A stretch of DNA of 6,756 nucleotides from NCBI GenBank assembly GCA_035702985.1, contig DASSZD010000005.1:1-6756 (forward strand), written 5' to 3'. Below the pieces are notes generated by a model. It was not told the DNA's origin. It ran no database searches and was given only the letters and a program-made list of their open reading frames with translations. Source of the stretch: JAKAXG01 sp035702985. Its GTDB lineage: Bacteria; Actinomycetota; Acidimicrobiia; Acidimicrobiales; Palsa-688. The position numbers and the translations under genes are program-made. Of this stretch, positions 5,770-6,756 are shown piece by piece. Numbering within the stretch: position 1 is the stretch's first letter; each line of letters starts with the position of its first letter.

Positions 5770-6543
5770 TTGCACATCAGCGATCTGGACCTGGCCCTGG
5801 CCGGCCTGGCCTCGGTGGGGGCCGGGATCATCAACTCCCTGGCCGGCGGCGGGACCCTCATATCGTTCCCGGCGCTGGTCGCCCTGGGCGTGCCGGCGGT
5901 GCAGTCCAACGTGACCAACACGGTGTCGCTGCTGCCCGGCTACCTGGCCGGGTCCTACGCCCAGCGCGACGACCTGAGGCCGCAGCTGGCCCACGCCCGG
6001 CTGCTGGCGGCGGTCTCCGCGGTGGGCGGGCTGGTCGGGTCGATCCTGCTGGTGGTGCTGCCCGGGTCGGCGTTCCGGGCGGCGGTGCCGTACCTGATCC
6101 TGCTGTCGTGCGGGCTGCTGGCCTTCGGGGACCGGCTGCGGCGGTTCTCCTCGGCCCACGAGGCCGGCCTGGAGCGGCGGGGGCGGGGCGCCCGGGAGGT
6201 CCTGTTCCTCGGCACCGTGTTCCTGGGGGCGGCCTACGGCGGGTTCTTCGGGGCCGGCCTGGGGATCATGCTGCTGGCCCTGCTGGCCCTGTTCAGCGCC
6301 GAGCCGCTCACCAAGCTCAACGCCCTCAAGCAGGCCCTGTCGTTCGTCATCAACCTGGTGGCGGCGGTGTTCTTCCTTTTTTCCGGCAAGGTGGTGTGGA
6401 CCCTGGTGCCGGTCATGGCGGTGGGCAGCTTGCTCGGCGGCTTCCTGGGCGGCCGCCTGGTGCAGGTCATCAACGCCGACCTGCTGCGCCGGGTCGTGGT
6501 GGTGGCCGGAGTGGCGGTGGCGATCAGCTTCTGGGTGGGCTGA
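5770..6543 (+). CDS. TauE/SafE family (sulfite exporter-like) membrane permease
   Basis: This 257-residue integral membrane protein belongs to the TauE/SafE (TSUP) family, whose known members move sulfite, sulfoacetate or other small organic anions. The actual substrate cannot be told from sequence. The family's two-fold repeat is visible. The first half has GAGIINSLAGGGTLISFPAL (residues 18-37, bearing the GGG-T motif) followed by QSNVTNTVSLLPGYLAGSYA. The second half has GGFFGAGLGIMLLALLAL (157-174) followed by LNALKQALSFVINLVAAVFF. About seven to eight hydrophobic segments are seen, near 8-28, 30-45, 77-98, 104-120, 144-175, 187-205, 208-230 and 240-256. A basic, polar cytoplasmic-looking loop lies at 121-143. 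It follows holA by 49 bp on the same strand and may be read through from it. Its stop lies 21 bp from a converging gene. Confidence 0.88.
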   Translation: MHISDLDLALAGLASVGAGIINSLAGGGTLISFPALVALGVPAVQSNVTNTVSLLPGYLAGSYAQRDDLRPQLAHARLLAAVSAVGGLVGSILLVVLPGSAFRAAVPYLILLSCGLLAFGDRLRRFSSAHEAGLERRGRGAREVLFLGTVFLGAAYGGFFGAGLGIMLLALLALFSAEPLTKLNALKQALSFVINLVAAVFFLFSGKVVWTLVPVMAVGSLLGGFLGGRLVQVINADLLRRVVVVAGVAVAISFWVG

Positions 6544-6564
6544 AGCGGCGTCTCAGGGCCGGTC

Positions 6565-6756
6565 TCACACCCGGAACCAGTCGGTCCACACCGCCGGTCC
6601 CGGCTCCTGGCGTTCCAGGGACAGCCGGATCAGGCCGTGGCGCACCGAGTCGAACTCGAACTGGCCGTCGGTCGCCCAGCTGATCAGGGCCAGGTCGGCG
6701 TCGCGCAGGTGCAGCACCACCCGGGCCACGCCCGGCTCGGCCCGGCCGGCCAGATG
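6565..6756 (-). CDS. Unrecognised protein, C-terminal 63 residues (5' end outside window)
   Basis: A leftward frame is open from the window edge to TGA at 6565-6567 (minus strand), encoding 63 residues. I do not recognise the family. Support comes from strongly GC-biased third positions throughout, a protein-like composition and a convergent position to the permease gene with only 21 bases between stops. The visible part has alternating hydrophobic stretches suggesting beta strands (ARVVLHLRDADLALISW, then DGQFEFDSV and HGLIRLSLERQ). It ends in a tryptophan-rich tail, VWTDWFRV. No catalytic motif, membrane segment or metal site is visible. No function is proposed. Confidence 0.6.
   Translation of the reverse strand, partial: HLAGRAEPGVARVVLHLRDADLALISWATDGQFEFDSVRHGLIRLSLERQEPGPAVWTDWFRV

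Noticed and set aside
258..5866. The nine-base word CTCATATCG occurring in both leuS (258-266) and the permease (5858-5866).
   Set aside because: Both encode Leu-Ile-Ser in frame within unrelated genes. It is too short to be a meaningful repeat.
6377..6382. A T6 run in the permease gene as a slippery site or terminator.
   Set aside because: The frame continues cleanly through the family's conserved second half, and no hairpin adjoins it.
6544..6564. A terminator between the convergent permease and right-edge gene.
   Set aside because: The 21-base gap has only short GTCTC-type direct repeats and no stem or T tract.

Overview
The window comes from a very GC-rich bacterial chromosome with G/C almost everywhere at third codon positions. 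It most likely belongs to an actinobacterium, perhaps a deep-branching Acidimicrobiia-like lineage. This placement is inferred from gene content: an actinobacterial-type PAC2 protein, a FolP2-type dihydropteroate synthase homologue, GTG and TTG starts, and TANNNT elements eight bases before start codons. No mobile element, CRISPR array, tRNA or rRNA was seen, and the genes look vertically inherited.

Layout from left to right. The 3' third of leuS (leucyl-tRNA synthetase) reads rightward to 963. It converges on a leftward pair: a phosphotransferase of the ACAD10/11-like APH fold (1935-3005) followed downstream by a PAC2-family protein (997-1890). A 90-bp divergent gap (3006-3095) separates the phosphotransferase from a rightward thioredoxin-TPR gene of the YbbN/CnoX type (3096-3833). 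Next come a divergent, FolP2-like dihydropteroate synthase homologue (3889-4719) and holA, the DNA polymerase III delta subunit (4716-5720). These two overlap by four bases. A TTG-started TauE/SafE-family membrane permease (5770-6543) follows, and the 3' end of an unrecognised leftward gene (6565 to the edge) converges on it.

The genes are mostly housekeeping: translation, clamp loading, protein quality control and small-molecule transport. The ybbN-folP2-holA-tauE run could be one rightward transcription unit, but a hairpin at the end of ybbN and a promoter-like TAGGGT just before folP2 suggest folP2-holA also has its own start. The phosphotransferase and PAC2 genes probably form a second unit.

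I see no convincing new multi-gene system. The points most worth following up are four: the folate-pathway-like protein of unknown function that is coupled to a replication gene; two tandem palindromes overlapping a candidate promoter at the divergent junction; a matched pair of possible leaderless promoters; and a chain of touching stop/start codons ahead of the permease gene.
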